NCBI RefSeq assembly: GCF_039655745.1
Contig: NZ_JBBYXI010000001.1
Location: forward strand, 124,001-188,000
Length of the DNA: 64,000 nucleotides
Reading direction: 5' to 3'
From: Hohaiivirga grylli
GTDB taxonomy: Bacteria; Pseudomonadota; Alphaproteobacteria; Rhizobiales; Beijerinckiaceae
Both the position numbers and the translations under genes were made by a program. Shown here one piece after another: positions 49,735-58,900 of this stretch; position 1 is the first letter of the stretch, and each line of letters begins with the position of its first letter. Below the pieces are notes generated by a model. That model saw nothing but the letters and a program-made list of their open reading frames with translations, made no database searches and had not been told where the DNA came from.

Positions 49735-52488
49735 TCAGGCCTCCTCATCGGCAAATTCGGTTGGACTCTGCATTAAAATCTCGCGCTTTCCGACGTTGTT
49801 AGCGGGGCTGACAATACCCTCCTGCTCCATACGCTCCATAATTGAGGCAGCACGGTTATAGCCAATCTGTAGTCGGCGCTGGATATAGGACGTTGAAGCT
49901 TTCTTATCACGCAGAACCAGTGCCACAGCCTGATCATAAAGATCACCACCCGGAGAACCGAAAGACGTATTATCGAAGACAGCACCATCGCTGCCTGCTT
50001 CTTCTTCAGCCTCAGTCACTGAGCTGAGGTAGGAAGGCTGACCCTGCTGTTTCAGGTGTGTAACGACATGCTCGACTTCTTCATCCGAACAGAAAGGCCC
50101 GTGTACACGCGTTATGCGGCCACCGCCTGCCATGTAAAGCATATCGCCCTGTCCAAGCAGCTGCTCGGCACCCATCTCGCCCAGAATTGTCCGGCTATCA
50201 ATCTTTGAAGTCACCTGGAAAGAAATACGGGTTGGGAAGTTGGCCTTAATCGTACCCGTGATAACGTCAACGGATGGACGTTGTGTTGCAAGAACCACAT
50301 GGATACCAGCGGCACGTGCCATCTGGGCCAGACGCTGAATTGTGCCTTCAATTTCTTTGCCGGCAACAATCATCAGGTCAGCCATTTCGTCAACAACAAT
50401 GACGATATATGGCAATGGCTCGAGATCCATGTTCTCCTGCTCATAGAGCGCTTCACCCGTTTCACGGTCAAAGCCTGTCTGAATTGTCCGGGTGATTTCC
50501 TCACCCTTGGCTTTGGCTTCTTTCACACGGGCATTGAAACCATCAATGTTGCGGACGCCAAGCTTCGACATCTTTTTGTAACGGTCTTCCATCTCACGGA
50601 CGGCCCATTTCAGGGCAACAACCGCTTTCTTGGGATCGGTCACAACAGGTGTCAGGAGATGCGGGATGCCCTCATAGATCGACAGTTCGAGCATCTTCGG
50701 GTCGACCATGATCAGGCGGCATTCTTCCGGTTTGAGACGATAGAGCAACGACAGGATCATTGTGTTGATCGCAACGGACTTACCAGAGCCCGTCGTACCG
50801 GCAATCAGCAGGTGGGGCATACGGGCAAGATCAACTATAACCGGCTCACCGCCAATGGTCTTGCCAAGGCACAGGGCCAGTTTGTGTTTGCTGGATTCAA
50901 AATCCTGACTGGCAAGAAGTTCCCGCAGATAAACCGTTTCACGCTTATGATTTGGCAGTTCGACACCAATAGCATTACGACCGGGAATAACCGCAACACG
51001 GGCCGAGATTGCACTCATGGAGCGGGCAATATCATCTGCCAGTGAAATCACACGTGATGATTTGGTACCCGGTGCGGGCTCGAGTTCATAAAGTGTGACA
51101 ACCGGACCAGGGCGAACATTGATAATTTCACCGTTAACGCCGAAATCCTGCAAGGTGCTTTCAAGCAGGGCAGCATTCTGCTCGAGCGCATCTGTCGAGA
51201 TCGCGTTGGTATTGGTCTTTGGCGGTTCTGCCAGAAGAGTCAGTGGTGGCAGCTCATAAGATTCCTCATTCAGGAATGATGGCTGCGCTTCACGGACAAT
51301 ACGTTTGCCCTGCTTGGGTGCAGTAGGCGCCGGACCCACACGACCAGCCTGATAAGCCTCTTCATCAGACACCGAGTGGACAATATTTTCAGCTTCACTT
51401 CTCTGGAGCATCACACGGTTTTGTGGACGCTCAACAACAGGAGCCGGATGCGGAATATAGGTTTCCCCATCATGCCAGGGCTCAATATCGTCATCATCAT
51501 GCAGCACAGGCGCATGTGACGGCTCAAAGTGAGACTGATAGTCGTCATGATACTGCGGTTCTGGCTGCGGCTGATAACCATGATGAAGCTGCACTGGAGC
51601 ACCGAAGCTCGGCTCACGGCGCATCATCGGACCACCAGCCATACCACCACCAGGCATTTCCGATGCCATACGGGGCTGTTCAAAATGCATATTACCGCCA
51701 CGGGCCATAGCCAGCTTTGGCTCACTACGCTTTGCTGTCCAGCGACGCAATGTACTGCTTATGCTCATAAAACCATGAGCAATGGCTCCAAGAGAAACAA
51801 TACCCCAGCCCGGTTCATCTTCACGATGCGTATCTTCTGGCTCTTCCCAGTATTCTTCTTCCTCAGCATCATCCAGTGGCTGATACTGCGGCTCCTGCTC
51901 GTGCATGCCAAAGCCACAGGCAGCTGTCAGGCACAGAATGGTAATGATTGCAAAAACAGAACCGAGAATGATTTTTGCCGGACCTCCTGACAAACCAGTG
52001 ATTGCTTTGGCAGCACTCACCAGACCATCGCCAACAACACCACCCAGACCTGTTGGTAAAGGCCATTGTGCCGTTGCCGGGAATGAGCTTGCCATAGCGG
52101 TTGCCGTGAAAACACCAAGAATCCAGAGCACAAGGCGCAACTGCACTTTATCAATCCGGGCTTTGGTAATCAGTCGCCAGCCCCAGATAAGCATCGTACA
52201 TAGAATAACAATTGCCCCAAGACCAAACAGCTGCATAACAAGATCAGCACTGATTGCACCAATCCAGCCAAGCGTGTTTTTTACGGGCCCATCAACGGCA
52301 TTGTTAAAGCTTGGATCATCGACCGACCATGTTGCCAGCGCAACAACCATCGCCCCTGATAACAGAAGCAATGTGATTCCGATCAGCTCCTTGGCACAAC
52401 GGGCCAGGAACGCACGGAATAAATCAGACAGGCTTTCAAGCGGTGTAGGTCGACTCTTTCGCATCTCGTGTCTCGAGGAGGGGAACAT
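49735..52488 (-). CDS. ftsK: DNA translocase FtsK
   Basis: Septal DNA pump of 917 residues. Four membrane helices occupy about residues 35-190, followed by a charged Pro/His-rich linker (to about 400). The motor has Walker A GTTGSGKSVAIN, Walker B VVVDEMADLMI, and the C-terminal gamma winged helix (SYIQRRLQIGYNRAASIMERMEQEGIV) that reads KOPS. It resolves chromosome dimers at division. ATG 52488 is taken; ATG 52464 (MRKSRPTPLESLSDLF) is in frame and equally plausible. A CtrA-type site upstream suggests cell-cycle control. Confidence 0.95.
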   Translation of the reverse strand: MFPSSRHEMRKSRPTPLESLSDLFRAFLARCAKELIGITLLLLSGAMVVALATWSVDDPSFNNAVDGPVKNTLGWIGAISADLVMQLFGLGAIVILCTMLIWGWRLITKARIDKVQLRLVLWILGVFTATAMASSFPATAQWPLPTGLGGVVGDGLVSAAKAITGLSGGPAKIILGSVFAIITILCLTAACGFGMHEQEPQYQPLDDAEEEEYWEEPEDTHREDEPGWGIVSLGAIAHGFMSISSTLRRWTAKRSEPKLAMARGGNMHFEQPRMASEMPGGGMAGGPMMRREPSFGAPVQLHHGYQPQPEPQYHDDYQSHFEPSHAPVLHDDDDIEPWHDGETYIPHPAPVVERPQNRVMLQRSEAENIVHSVSDEEAYQAGRVGPAPTAPKQGKRIVREAQPSFLNEESYELPPLTLLAEPPKTNTNAISTDALEQNAALLESTLQDFGVNGEIINVRPGPVVTLYELEPAPGTKSSRVISLADDIARSMSAISARVAVIPGRNAIGVELPNHKRETVYLRELLASQDFESSKHKLALCLGKTIGGEPVIVDLARMPHLLIAGTTGSGKSVAINTMILSLLYRLKPEECRLIMVDPKMLELSIYEGIPHLLTPVVTDPKKAVVALKWAVREMEDRYKKMSKLGVRNIDGFNARVKEAKAKGEEITRTIQTGFDRETGEALYEQENMDLEPLPYIVIVVDEMADLMIVAGKEIEGTIQRLAQMARAAGIHVVLATQRPSVDVITGTIKANFPTRISFQVTSKIDSRTILGEMGAEQLLGQGDMLYMAGGGRITRVHGPFCSDEEVEHVVTHLKQQGQPSYLSSVTEAEEEAGSDGAVFDNTSFGSPGGDLYDQAVALVLRDKKASTSYIQRRLQIGYNRAASIMERMEQEGIVSPANNVGKREILMQSPTEFADEEA

Positions 52489-52507
52489 AACGTAAATTTT
52501 TCCAGAG

Positions 52508-52549
52508 TTAACCTTACGCCACGAGGGTTAAGGGTGCCTTAACCTTACG
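52508..52549 (-). promoter_or_regulatory. CtrA-type binding site upstream of ftsK
   Basis: TTAA-GGGTGCC-TTAA (52528-52542) is a full CtrA consensus (TTAA-N7-TTAA), set in an 8-bp palindrome (GGTTAAGG/CCTTAACC). A half site TTAACC lies at 52508-52513, and TTAACCTTACG is repeated directly at 52508 and 52539. The site lies 40-64 bases from the possible ftsK starts. Confidence 0.7.
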
Positions 52550-52607
52550 AAGAAAGTGTGTATTTCCCGTAACCTATTCGTGAATATGACTTTTTCCAGG
52601 AACAACT

Positions 52608-52641
52608 AAAAAACCGGTCGCATCCTGTGTGACGCGACCGG
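52608..52641 (-). terminator. Terminator of amtB
   Basis: On the minus strand CCGGTCGC and GCGACCGG (52634-52641 with 52614-52621) form a stem followed by a T6 run (52608-52613), 43 bases after the amtB stop. Confidence 0.9.
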
Positions 52642-52683
52642 CTTAAAATTTCTTGAAACAGACTACTGATTCGCAACCAATAC

Positions 52684-54006
52684 TCAGTAGTTGTAGGCGC
52701 GTTCTCCGTGCTCAGCGAGATCAAGGCCCTCCCGTTCTTCTTCAGACGAAGCGCGTAAAGGCGTAAAGATACCGACAAGCTTGAAGAGGATCAGAGAGCC
52801 AATACCTGTCCAGAGCAAGGACACAAGCACAGCTTTTGTCTGAATCCAGACCTGCGTTGCCATAACATACTCACCCGTGGCCAGACCTGTTCCACCAAGA
52901 GCCGGGGCAACAACAATACCTGTTGCAATAGCACCGATAATACCGCCAACACCATGGATTCCAAAAACATCAAGCGTGTCATCGTAACCAAAAGCATTTT
53001 TGATTGTCGAACAGAAGACAAAGCAGACCACACCCGCCAGAAGGCCAAGAACAATCGACCCCATTGGTCCGGCAAACCCGGCAGCAGGTGTCACCGCAAC
53101 AAGACCCGCAATCGCACCGGATACAAGACCGAGCATTGAAGGGTGCCCTTTGAGAATCCATTCAGCCAGAAGCCAGGCAAGTCCAGCTGCTGCTGTCGCT
53201 ACAAAAGTATTGATCATGGCAAGACCCGCGCCACCATCAGCCTTGAGGGCAGAGCCGGCATTGAAACCAAACCAGCCGAACCACAGCATTGCACCACCAA
53301 TCATTGTCATGGTCAGGGAGTGTGGCGCAATCAGCTCTTTACCAAAACCGATACGCTTACCCACCAGAAGGCAGCCTACAAGACCAGCAATACCGGCATT
53401 GATATGCACGACTGTGCCACCAGCAAAATCAAGCGCCCCCCATTCTGCCAGCAATCCGCCGCCCCAGACCATGTGAGCGATCGGGATGTAAACAAAAGTG
53501 AACCACAGAATGGAGAATAGCAAAACAGCAGGGAAGCGCATGCGTTCGGCAAATGAGCCAACAATCAGCGTTGGTGTCAGCATGGCGAATGTCATCTGGA
53601 AACAGATGAAGACATATTCTGGCAAACCACCATCAGCTGTTGTTGAAGCAGGCGAAACACCAATCAGAAACAACTTGGAGAAATCACCAATAAACTCTTT
53701 GAAGTCCCCACCTGCCGTGAAGGCAAGTGAATAGCCATAAACAATCCAGAGCAGACAGACGACACAGGCAACCACCATAATCTGGGTGAGCACCGACAAC
53801 ATATTCTTGGCCCGGACCATACCTCCGTAAAACAGGCCAATGCCCGGTAAAATCATAAAGAAAACAAGAACTGTGGACATCAGCATCCAAGCCGTATCAC
53901 CCTTATTTGGGGTGGCTGCCTCCGTTGCCTGAGCAAAAGCAGCACCAGGCGAAAGAGCGACAAGGGATGCCAAAATCGGTAGTTTTTTGAAATAACGCAA
54001 AAGCAT
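52684..54006 (-). CDS. amtB: Ammonium transporter AmtB
   Basis: Ammonia channel of 440 residues with a signal peptide (about residues 1-25, AAFAQA) and eleven helices. Twin histidines of the pore are in GTVVHINAG and FGIHGVGG. ATG 54006 follows GGAG by 8 bases; a TTG 15 bases upstream is in frame. It is the second gene of a glnK-amtB operon, so the PII protein made from the first gene is available to block the channel when nitrogen is plentiful. Confidence 0.96.
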   Translation of the reverse strand: MLLRYFKKLPILASLVALSPGAAFAQATEAATPNKGDTAWMLMSTVLVFFMILPGIGLFYGGMVRAKNMLSVLTQIMVVACVVCLLWIVYGYSLAFTAGGDFKEFIGDFSKLFLIGVSPASTTADGGLPEYVFICFQMTFAMLTPTLIVGSFAERMRFPAVLLFSILWFTFVYIPIAHMVWGGGLLAEWGALDFAGGTVVHINAGIAGLVGCLLVGKRIGFGKELIAPHSLTMTMIGGAMLWFGWFGFNAGSALKADGGAGLAMINTFVATAAAGLAWLLAEWILKGHPSMLGLVSGAIAGLVAVTPAAGFAGPMGSIVLGLLAGVVCFVFCSTIKNAFGYDDTLDVFGIHGVGGIIGAIATGIVVAPALGGTGLATGEYVMATQVWIQTKAVLVSLLWTGIGSLILFKLVGIFTPLRASSEEEREGLDLAEHGERAYNY

Positions 54007-54029
54007 GAACAGACTCCACAATCTAAAAA

Positions 54030-54368
54030 TCAGAGGGCATCACCGTCGGTTTCGCCGGTGCGGATTCGTAAAATTGAATCGAGAGAAAGAACAAAGATCT
54101 TGCCGTCGCCGATCTGGCCCGTTTGAGCAGCAGCTGCAATTGCATCAACAACCTGCTGAACAATGGCGGTATCAACCGCGACCTCAATCTTGATTTTAGG
54201 GAGAAAGTTCACCGCATATTCGGCGCCACGATAAATCTCGGTATGACCTTTCTGGCGGCCGTACCCTTTTACCTCCGTTACGGTCAGACCATGAACATCC
54301 AGAGAGCTTAATGCATCCCTGACCTCGTCAAGCTTGAATGGCTTGATAATGGCTATGACAAACTTCAT
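54030..54368 (-). CDS. glnK: Nitrogen regulatory protein PII (GlnK)
   Basis: PII signal protein of 112 residues. The uridylylation site Tyr51 lies in the T-loop (KGHTEIYRGAEY), preceded by VKGYGRQKG. The ATG 54368 is fixed by an ideal AGGAGGAAAC ribosome site; a longer in-frame extension upstream is leader. The operon with amtB marks it as GlnK rather than GlnB. A sigma-54 promoter 58-73 bases upstream ties expression to nitrogen limitation. Confidence 0.96.
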   Translation of the reverse strand: MKFVIAIIKPFKLDEVRDALSSLDVHGLTVTEVKGYGRQKGHTEIYRGAEYAVNFLPKIKIEVAVDTAIVQQVVDAIAAAAQTGQIGDGKIFVLSLDSILRIRTGETDGDAL

Positions 54369-54425
54369 GTTTCCTCCTCGGTTTTTCTGGCCGGATATTC
54401 CAGCGCGATATCTCAAGGATGAATT

Positions 54426-54441
54426 TGCAAGGAGCGTGCCA
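54426..54441 (-). promoter_or_regulatory. Sigma-54 (RpoN) promoter of glnK-amtB
   Basis: Read on the minus strand the site is TGGCACGCTCCTTGCA, a perfect match to the -24/-12 consensus TGGCACG-N4-TTGCA. Transcription would start near 54414, leaving a leader of about 45 bases. It implies activation by NtrC; no clear NtrC site was recognised, although an inverted repeat CTGCTAAGCAG lies at 54533-54543. Confidence 0.9.
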
Positions 54442-54588
54442 ACACTGCTTTGAACTTACGGATGACAAGGAAATAAAGGCTTTCAGGTAGCAAAATTTTA
54501 TAGAAAAATGAGAAAGTGTTTTTCATTTCAGTCTGCTAAGCAGTTTTTGCTGAAATTTGACCCACCACATCCTGAAAATTACCATTGC

Positions 54589-54657
54589 CTATTTTTTAGG
54601 CGCATCAGGTTGATGCTTAAAAAATAGCCAAGAAAAAAGGGCCTCAACGGGCCCTTT
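54589..54657 (-). terminator. Terminator of tesB and a second large hairpin
   Basis: AAAGGGCC (54636-54643) pairs with GGCCCTTT (54650-54657) and the minus strand continues in T6, a strong terminator 22 bases after tesB. Next to it, CTATTTTTTA (54589-54598) pairs with TAAAAAATAG (54618-54627), enclosing a further GCATCA/TGATGC stem. The second hairpin may be a backup terminator or protect the 3' end. Confidence 0.8.
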
Positions 54658-54678
54658 GTTTGACGCATGAACGATTAT

Positions 54679-55551
54679 TTAAAGCCGGTCGTCTCGCCGA
54701 CGAATAAGACCTTCCTGAGCGACAGAAGCCACAAGAGTGCCATCCTGTTTGTAAATCAGACCACGGGAGAAACCACGTGCTCCCATCGCACTCGGGCTGT
54801 CCTGAGCATAAAGCAGCCATTCATCAGCACGGAATGAGCGATGGAACCAGACGGCATGATCAAGGCTTGCAGCCTGCATCGAACGCTCAACGACACTCCG
54901 TCCATGGGCAACGAGTGATGAATCAAGCAATGTAAAATCGGAGGCGTAAGCAAGAACGGCCCGATGAATTGCCGGGTCATCCGGCAATGGCGCGACAGTC
55001 TTGAACCAGCAGTTGAAATAAGGTTCATGCCCGGACTTGAGCTCATAACGTGTCGGGTCAACAGGGCGGATATCCAGCGGACGCATGCGAGCGAAATAAG
55101 AACGAATTTCCGGCGGCATCAATGGCACGATCTTTGTCCGGAATTCTTCTTCATTAGGCAATGTATCAGGCGTTGGAATACCAGTTGGCATTGGCAGCTG
55201 ATGCTCATAGCCCTGCTCTTCCTTCTGGTAAGAGGCTGACATGGAGAAAATTGCCTGCCCATGCTGAATGGCCGTAATGCGTCGGGTAATAAAGGAATGC
55301 CCGTCCCTCAGGCGCTCAACCTCATAGATAATCGGGATGGTCGGATCACCAGGTAAAATAAAGTTGCCGTGCAGAGAATGAACATGGAACTGTGAATTTA
55401 CAGTATGGGTTGCAGCAACCAGCGACTGACTGACCACCTGCCCGCCAAAGACACGCTGCCAGCCAACCTGCGGACTTTGGCCGCGATAAAGATTCAACTC
55501 AAGCTGTTCGAGTTTTAAAATGGAAAGCAGCTCATCAACACTGTTGAACAC
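54679..55551 (-). CDS. tesB: Acyl-CoA thioesterase II
   Basis: Thioesterase of 290 residues with two hot-dog domains. The first has YRGQSPQVGWQRVFGGQVVSQ and SLHGNFILPGDPTIPI; the second the catalytic elements LLDSSLVAHGRS and SLDHAVWFHRSFRADEWLLY, DSPSAMGARGFSRGLIY. It hydrolyses medium and long acyl-CoA thioesters. The Asp, Thr and Gln of the active site are expected in this region. It stands alone, ending in a terminator, with the divergent ubiH-family gene upstream. Confidence 0.94.
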   Translation of the reverse strand: MFNSVDELLSILKLEQLELNLYRGQSPQVGWQRVFGGQVVSQSLVAATHTVNSQFHVHSLHGNFILPGDPTIPIIYEVERLRDGHSFITRRITAIQHGQAIFSMSASYQKEEQGYEHQLPMPTGIPTPDTLPNEEEFRTKIVPLMPPEIRSYFARMRPLDIRPVDPTRYELKSGHEPYFNCWFKTVAPLPDDPAIHRAVLAYASDFTLLDSSLVAHGRSVVERSMQAASLDHAVWFHRSFRADEWLLYAQDSPSAMGARGFSRGLIYKQDGTLVASVAQEGLIRRRDDRL

Positions 55552-55732
55552 GACCAGACTCCTTAATTATTATTGTCTCTCACTATTTTTTGCCACGAGT
55601 ATAGAAATAACACAATTCTAGCAATATTTGCTGTAACTCTTTTCCAGAGTACAAAGCTGCTATAGCATAGCAAGCTGAAAATGGCTGGTCGTGTTCCAGG
55701 TTACCTTTCAGATGCAAAATGGTGAAAGATAA

Positions 55733-56977
55733 ATGTCGGTTGCAAATCCATATCATATCACGATTGCCGGAGCTGGCTTAAATGGTCTGGCGCTCGCTTT
55801 TGCATTAAAGAAAGCTCTTGGAGACAATATCCGTCTGACACTTGCTGACCCGGCCCTTGATCGTGATGCCTCACGCGACAAGCGATCTTTTGCCGTCACG
55901 CCATCATCACGTCGGATGTTTGAAACCCTCGGTGTCTGGGATGATGAGATTCTGCAGACTGAGGCGGTCGCCGATATGGTCATCACAGACAGCCGTGTCG
56001 AAGACCCTGTGCGACCAAGTCTCCTGACTTTTGCTGAAGGTAACCTTCAGGGCGAGCCGCTGGCCTATATGGTTGAAAGCGCAGCACTGACAAAGCTGCT
56101 TCTTCAAGCCTGTAAAACCTGCAATATTGATTTTTCTGCTTCGGCCATTCAACGGTTCACACCAACAGGTAATGGCGTTGAAATTGAAATGGAAGGCCGG
56201 AAACCCTTCACCTCAAACCTGCTTGTGGCAGCAGATGGGAAACGCTCCCGCCTGCGGGAACTGGCCAATATTGGCTGGATCAGCTGGCCCTATAATCAGT
56301 CAGGTATCGTCGGAACCATTACCCATTCCCGCGATCATGAAGGAAAAGCCTACGAGCACTTTCTCCCATCCGGCCCCTTTGCCATTCTGCCATTAGCTCC
56401 GGGCGGTACATTAGGATACCGCTCATCAATCGTCTGGACAGAAACAACCGAGACCGCTGATTACCTTATGGAGTTTGGCGAAAAACAACAGCTGGCGGAA
56501 GTTGAGAAGCGCTTTGGGCCAACACTCGGGACAATCGCGCTGGAGACAAGTCTTCAAAGTTTCCCGCTTACGTTTGGCATTGCCCGCAGTTTCATTTCTG
56601 ATCGCCTCGCACTGCTTGGTGATGCTGCCCATGCCATCCACCCCATTGCCGGACAGGGCCTCAACCTTGGATTGGAAGATGTCGCCGCCCTCGCTGAAAT
56701 CATTGTCGATGCCGTCCGCATTGGCCTTGACCCGGGAACCTATAACCAGCTTGAGCTTTACGAGAATGCACGGCGCTTTGATGTTACTGCCAAAGGGCTG
56801 GCAATGGATGGCCTGAACCGTCTGTTCTCAAATGATCTGACACCGGTCAGATTAATCCGAGATTTTGGCCTTGGCCTCGTTAACCGCCTGCCTGAGTTGA
56901 AACGTTTCTTCGTTGATCAGGCGGTCGGAGGCACAACCGTGAGCGCTCCACGCCTCTTTAAAGGTGAAGAGCTTTAA
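55733..56977 (+). CDS. UbiH/UbiF/VisC/COQ6 family FAD monooxygenase
   Basis: Flavoprotein hydroxylase of 414 residues. The FAD-binding GXGXXG is IAGAGLNGLALAFAL, and the DG and GD motifs are LLVAADGKRSRLRE and ALLGDAAHAIHPIAGQGLNLGLEDV. Family members hydroxylate the ubiquinone ring at C1, C5 or C6. Which position this one modifies cannot be said without a tree; alphaproteobacteria often have one such enzyme with several positions (UbiL/UbiM). It is convergent with mltB and shares a bidirectional terminator. Confidence 0.92.
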   Translation: MSVANPYHITIAGAGLNGLALAFALKKALGDNIRLTLADPALDRDASRDKRSFAVTPSSRRMFETLGVWDDEILQTEAVADMVITDSRVEDPVRPSLLTFAEGNLQGEPLAYMVESAALTKLLLQACKTCNIDFSASAIQRFTPTGNGVEIEMEGRKPFTSNLLVAADGKRSRLRELANIGWISWPYNQSGIVGTITHSRDHEGKAYEHFLPSGPFAILPLAPGGTLGYRSSIVWTETTETADYLMEFGEKQQLAEVEKRFGPTLGTIALETSLQSFPLTFGIARSFISDRLALLGDAAHAIHPIAGQGLNLGLEDVAALAEIIVDAVRIGLDPGTYNQLELYENARRFDVTAKGLAMDGLNRLFSNDLTPVRLIRDFGLGLVNRLPELKRFFVDQAVGGTTVSAPRLFKGEEL

Positions 56978-56979
56978 TA

Positions 56980-57007
56980 AAAAAGGCCAGCAGATGCTGG
57001 CCTTTTT
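56980..57007. terminator. Bidirectional terminator between ubiH-family gene and mltB
   Basis: AAAAAGGCCAGC (56980-56991) and GCTGGCCTTTTT (56996-57007) give a perfect 12-bp stem with an AGAT loop. Runs of A and T on each side allow termination in both directions. Confidence 0.93.
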
Positions 57008-57025
57008 ATAATCAGGTCATAATGA

Positions 57026-58231
57026 TCAACGTGCACGCCGTAAGGCATCAAGTACCTTGTAGCCAGCGCGACCACGAGCAGGTAACCCGATTGCTTTCTC
57101 GATTTCCTTGATCGCTTCACGGGTTTTGGCACCCACCATGCCATCAGGTTCACCGACATTGAAACCACGGGCATTCAACAGGCTCTGTAATTCCCGACGT
57201 TCAGCACGTGAGAGTGGTGGATCGTCTGTTGGCCATGCAGCCTGAATACCGGGCAGACCTCTTAAACGATCACCCAGCAATGCAATGGCCAAACCATACG
57301 ATTCTGAAGCGTTGTAAGAATAAACGGCATCAAAATTTTTGGTAACCAGAAATGCTGGTCCGTTAATACCGGCTGGAATGATGATACCGGCCTGATAGTT
57401 TCCGCTCAATGAGCGACCATCAACACGTGTCACACCCATTGAGGCCCATGAAGAAACAGCACGCTTCTTCTTGCGCCCAGCAAGGCTTGTATCAAAGCCA
57501 CGGGGTAACCGGACCTCATACCCCCAAGGCAGCCCCTGAACCCAACCGGCCTTTTTCAGGAAGTTTGCAGTTGAGCCAAGCGCATCAGGAACGGAATCAA
57601 CAATATCCCGACGACCGTCACCATCAAGATCAACGGCCAGGCGCAAGAAGGTTGATGGCATGAACTGGGTCTGACCAAAAGCTCCGGCCCAGGAACCTGT
57701 CAGACGGGACGGGTCGATATCGCCACGTTCAATGATCCGCAAGGTCGCCATAAACTCGCCCTTAAAGTAGGACTGACGGCGGTTTTTATAACAGGCAAGG
57801 GTTGAAAGCGATTGTAGCAGTGGGCGTTTGCCAAGGTTCTTGCCGAAGTTGGACTCAACACCCCAGACCCCAACAATTGCATAGCGATCAACACCATAAC
57901 GGGATTCGGCAGAGGCAATAGCCTTAGCCCACTGGCGCATGGCAGATTTACCATCCGATACCCGCTCTTCATCAACGAGAGAGCCAAGATAATCCCATAC
58001 CGGCGTTTTAAACTCCGGCTGATTATTCATCAGATCAAAGATGGTCAGATCAGGTTCAACACCGCGCATGGCACGGTCAAATGTGCGGCCTGAAACACCC
58101 TTTGAAGCGGCTTCAGAACGCAGCTGTGCAAGACATCCGCGATAATCCTGCGCTGCTGCAGGTAAAACGGAGAATGCCAGAGCAACGGCAGCCCCGGCTG
58201 AGATGATTGTGGTTTTAATAAACTTGGACAT
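57026..58231 (-). CDS. Lytic murein transglycosylase (MltB type)
   Basis: Periplasmic peptidoglycan-cleaving enzyme of 401 residues. The signal peptide ends near LPAAA (residues 1-27). The catalytic glutamate is in VWGVESNFGKNLGKRPLLQSL, with the family motif GSWAGAFGQTQFMPSTF and DLDGDGRRDI. A PG_binding_1 domain closes the chain (SLLNARGFNVGEPDGMVGAKTREAI). It cuts the glycan between MurNAc and GlcNAc to form 1,6-anhydro ends. Its ribosome site AAGG is inside the leader hairpin at 58236-58265, and leuD lies upstream on the same strand. Confidence 0.92.
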   Translation of the reverse strand: MSKFIKTTIISAGAAVALAFSVLPAAAQDYRGCLAQLRSEAASKGVSGRTFDRAMRGVEPDLTIFDLMNNQPEFKTPVWDYLGSLVDEERVSDGKSAMRQWAKAIASAESRYGVDRYAIVGVWGVESNFGKNLGKRPLLQSLSTLACYKNRRQSYFKGEFMATLRIIERGDIDPSRLTGSWAGAFGQTQFMPSTFLRLAVDLDGDGRRDIVDSVPDALGSTANFLKKAGWVQGLPWGYEVRLPRGFDTSLAGRKKKRAVSSWASMGVTRVDGRSLSGNYQAGIIIPAGINGPAFLVTKNFDAVYSYNASESYGLAIALLGDRLRGLPGIQAAWPTDDPPLSRAERRELQSLLNARGFNVGEPDGMVGAKTREAIKEIEKAIGLPARGRAGYKVLDALRRAR

Positions 58232-58235
58232 ACAA

Positions 58236-58265
58236 CAAGCCTTAACCCAATATGGTTAAGGCTTG
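58236..58265 (-). promoter_or_regulatory. Hairpin masking the mltB ribosome site
   Basis: CAAGCCTTAACC (58236-58247) and GGTTAAGGCTTG (58254-58265) form a perfect 12-bp stem with a 6-base loop, ending 4 bases before the mltB ATG. The AAGG that would serve as ribosome site is in the stem. It also stands 32 bases after the leuD stop without a U-tract, so it may couple the two genes. Confidence 0.6.
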
Positions 58266-58297
58266 CTAAAAATGGCCGAGTCCGAGAATGGACTGGC

Positions 58298-58900
58298 TCA
58301 GCTCCAGGAACGCTCAGAAAGCTTTGCCTCGTAGGCGTCAATCTTATCCTGCTTTTCAAGTGTCAGTCCGATATCATCAAGGCCGTTCAGCAGGCAATGC
58401 TTGCGGAACGGGTCGATATCAAAGTGGATCATACCGCCATCAGGACCACGGATTTGCTGATTTTCAAGATCAATCGTCAGAGTTGCATTGGCACCACGAT
58501 CGGCATCATCAAACAGCTTCTCAAGATCTTCAGGTAAGACCTTGATTGGCAAAATGCCATTCTTGAAACTGTTGTTATAGAAAATATCAGCAAAGCTGGT
58601 GGAGATGACACAGCGAATACCAAAATCAAGCAGAGCCCAAGGTGCGTGTTCACGCGAAGAGCCACAACCGAAGTTATCGCCCGCCACAAGAATACTGGCC
58701 TTCTGATAGGCAGGCTTATTCAGCACGAAGTCAGGATTATCTGAACCGTCCTCATTATAACGCATCTCGGCAAAAAGACCCTTGCCAAGACCGGTACGCT
58801 TGATTGTCTTGAGATAGTTTTTCGGAATGATCATATCTGTATCGATATTGACCGTCCGCATCGGTGCGGCAACGCCCTCAAGCACGGTAAATTTTTCCAT
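58298..58900 (-). CDS. leuD: 3-isopropylmalate dehydratase small subunit
   Basis: Swivel subunit of isopropylmalate isomerase, 200 residues from ATG 58900 (a GTG five codons earlier is in frame). The substrate-binding GCGSSREHAPWALLDFGIRCVI, preceded by DTDMIIPKNYLKTIKRTGLGKGLF, is typical. With LeuC (36809-38221) it forms the active enzyme. leuB is not in the window. Confidence 0.96.
   Translation of the reverse strand: MEKFTVLEGVAAPMRTVNIDTDMIIPKNYLKTIKRTGLGKGLFAEMRYNEDGSDNPDFVLNKPAYQKASILVAGDNFGCGSSREHAPWALLDFGIRCVISTSFADIFYNNSFKNGILPIKVLPEDLEKLFDDADRGANATLTIDLENQQIRGPDGGMIHFDIDPFRKHCLLNGLDDIGLTLEKQDKIDAYEAKLSERSWS

Noticed and set aside
50281..51045. 254-codon plus-strand frame
   Set aside because: Antisense to the FtsK motor domain; shadow of a conserved gene.
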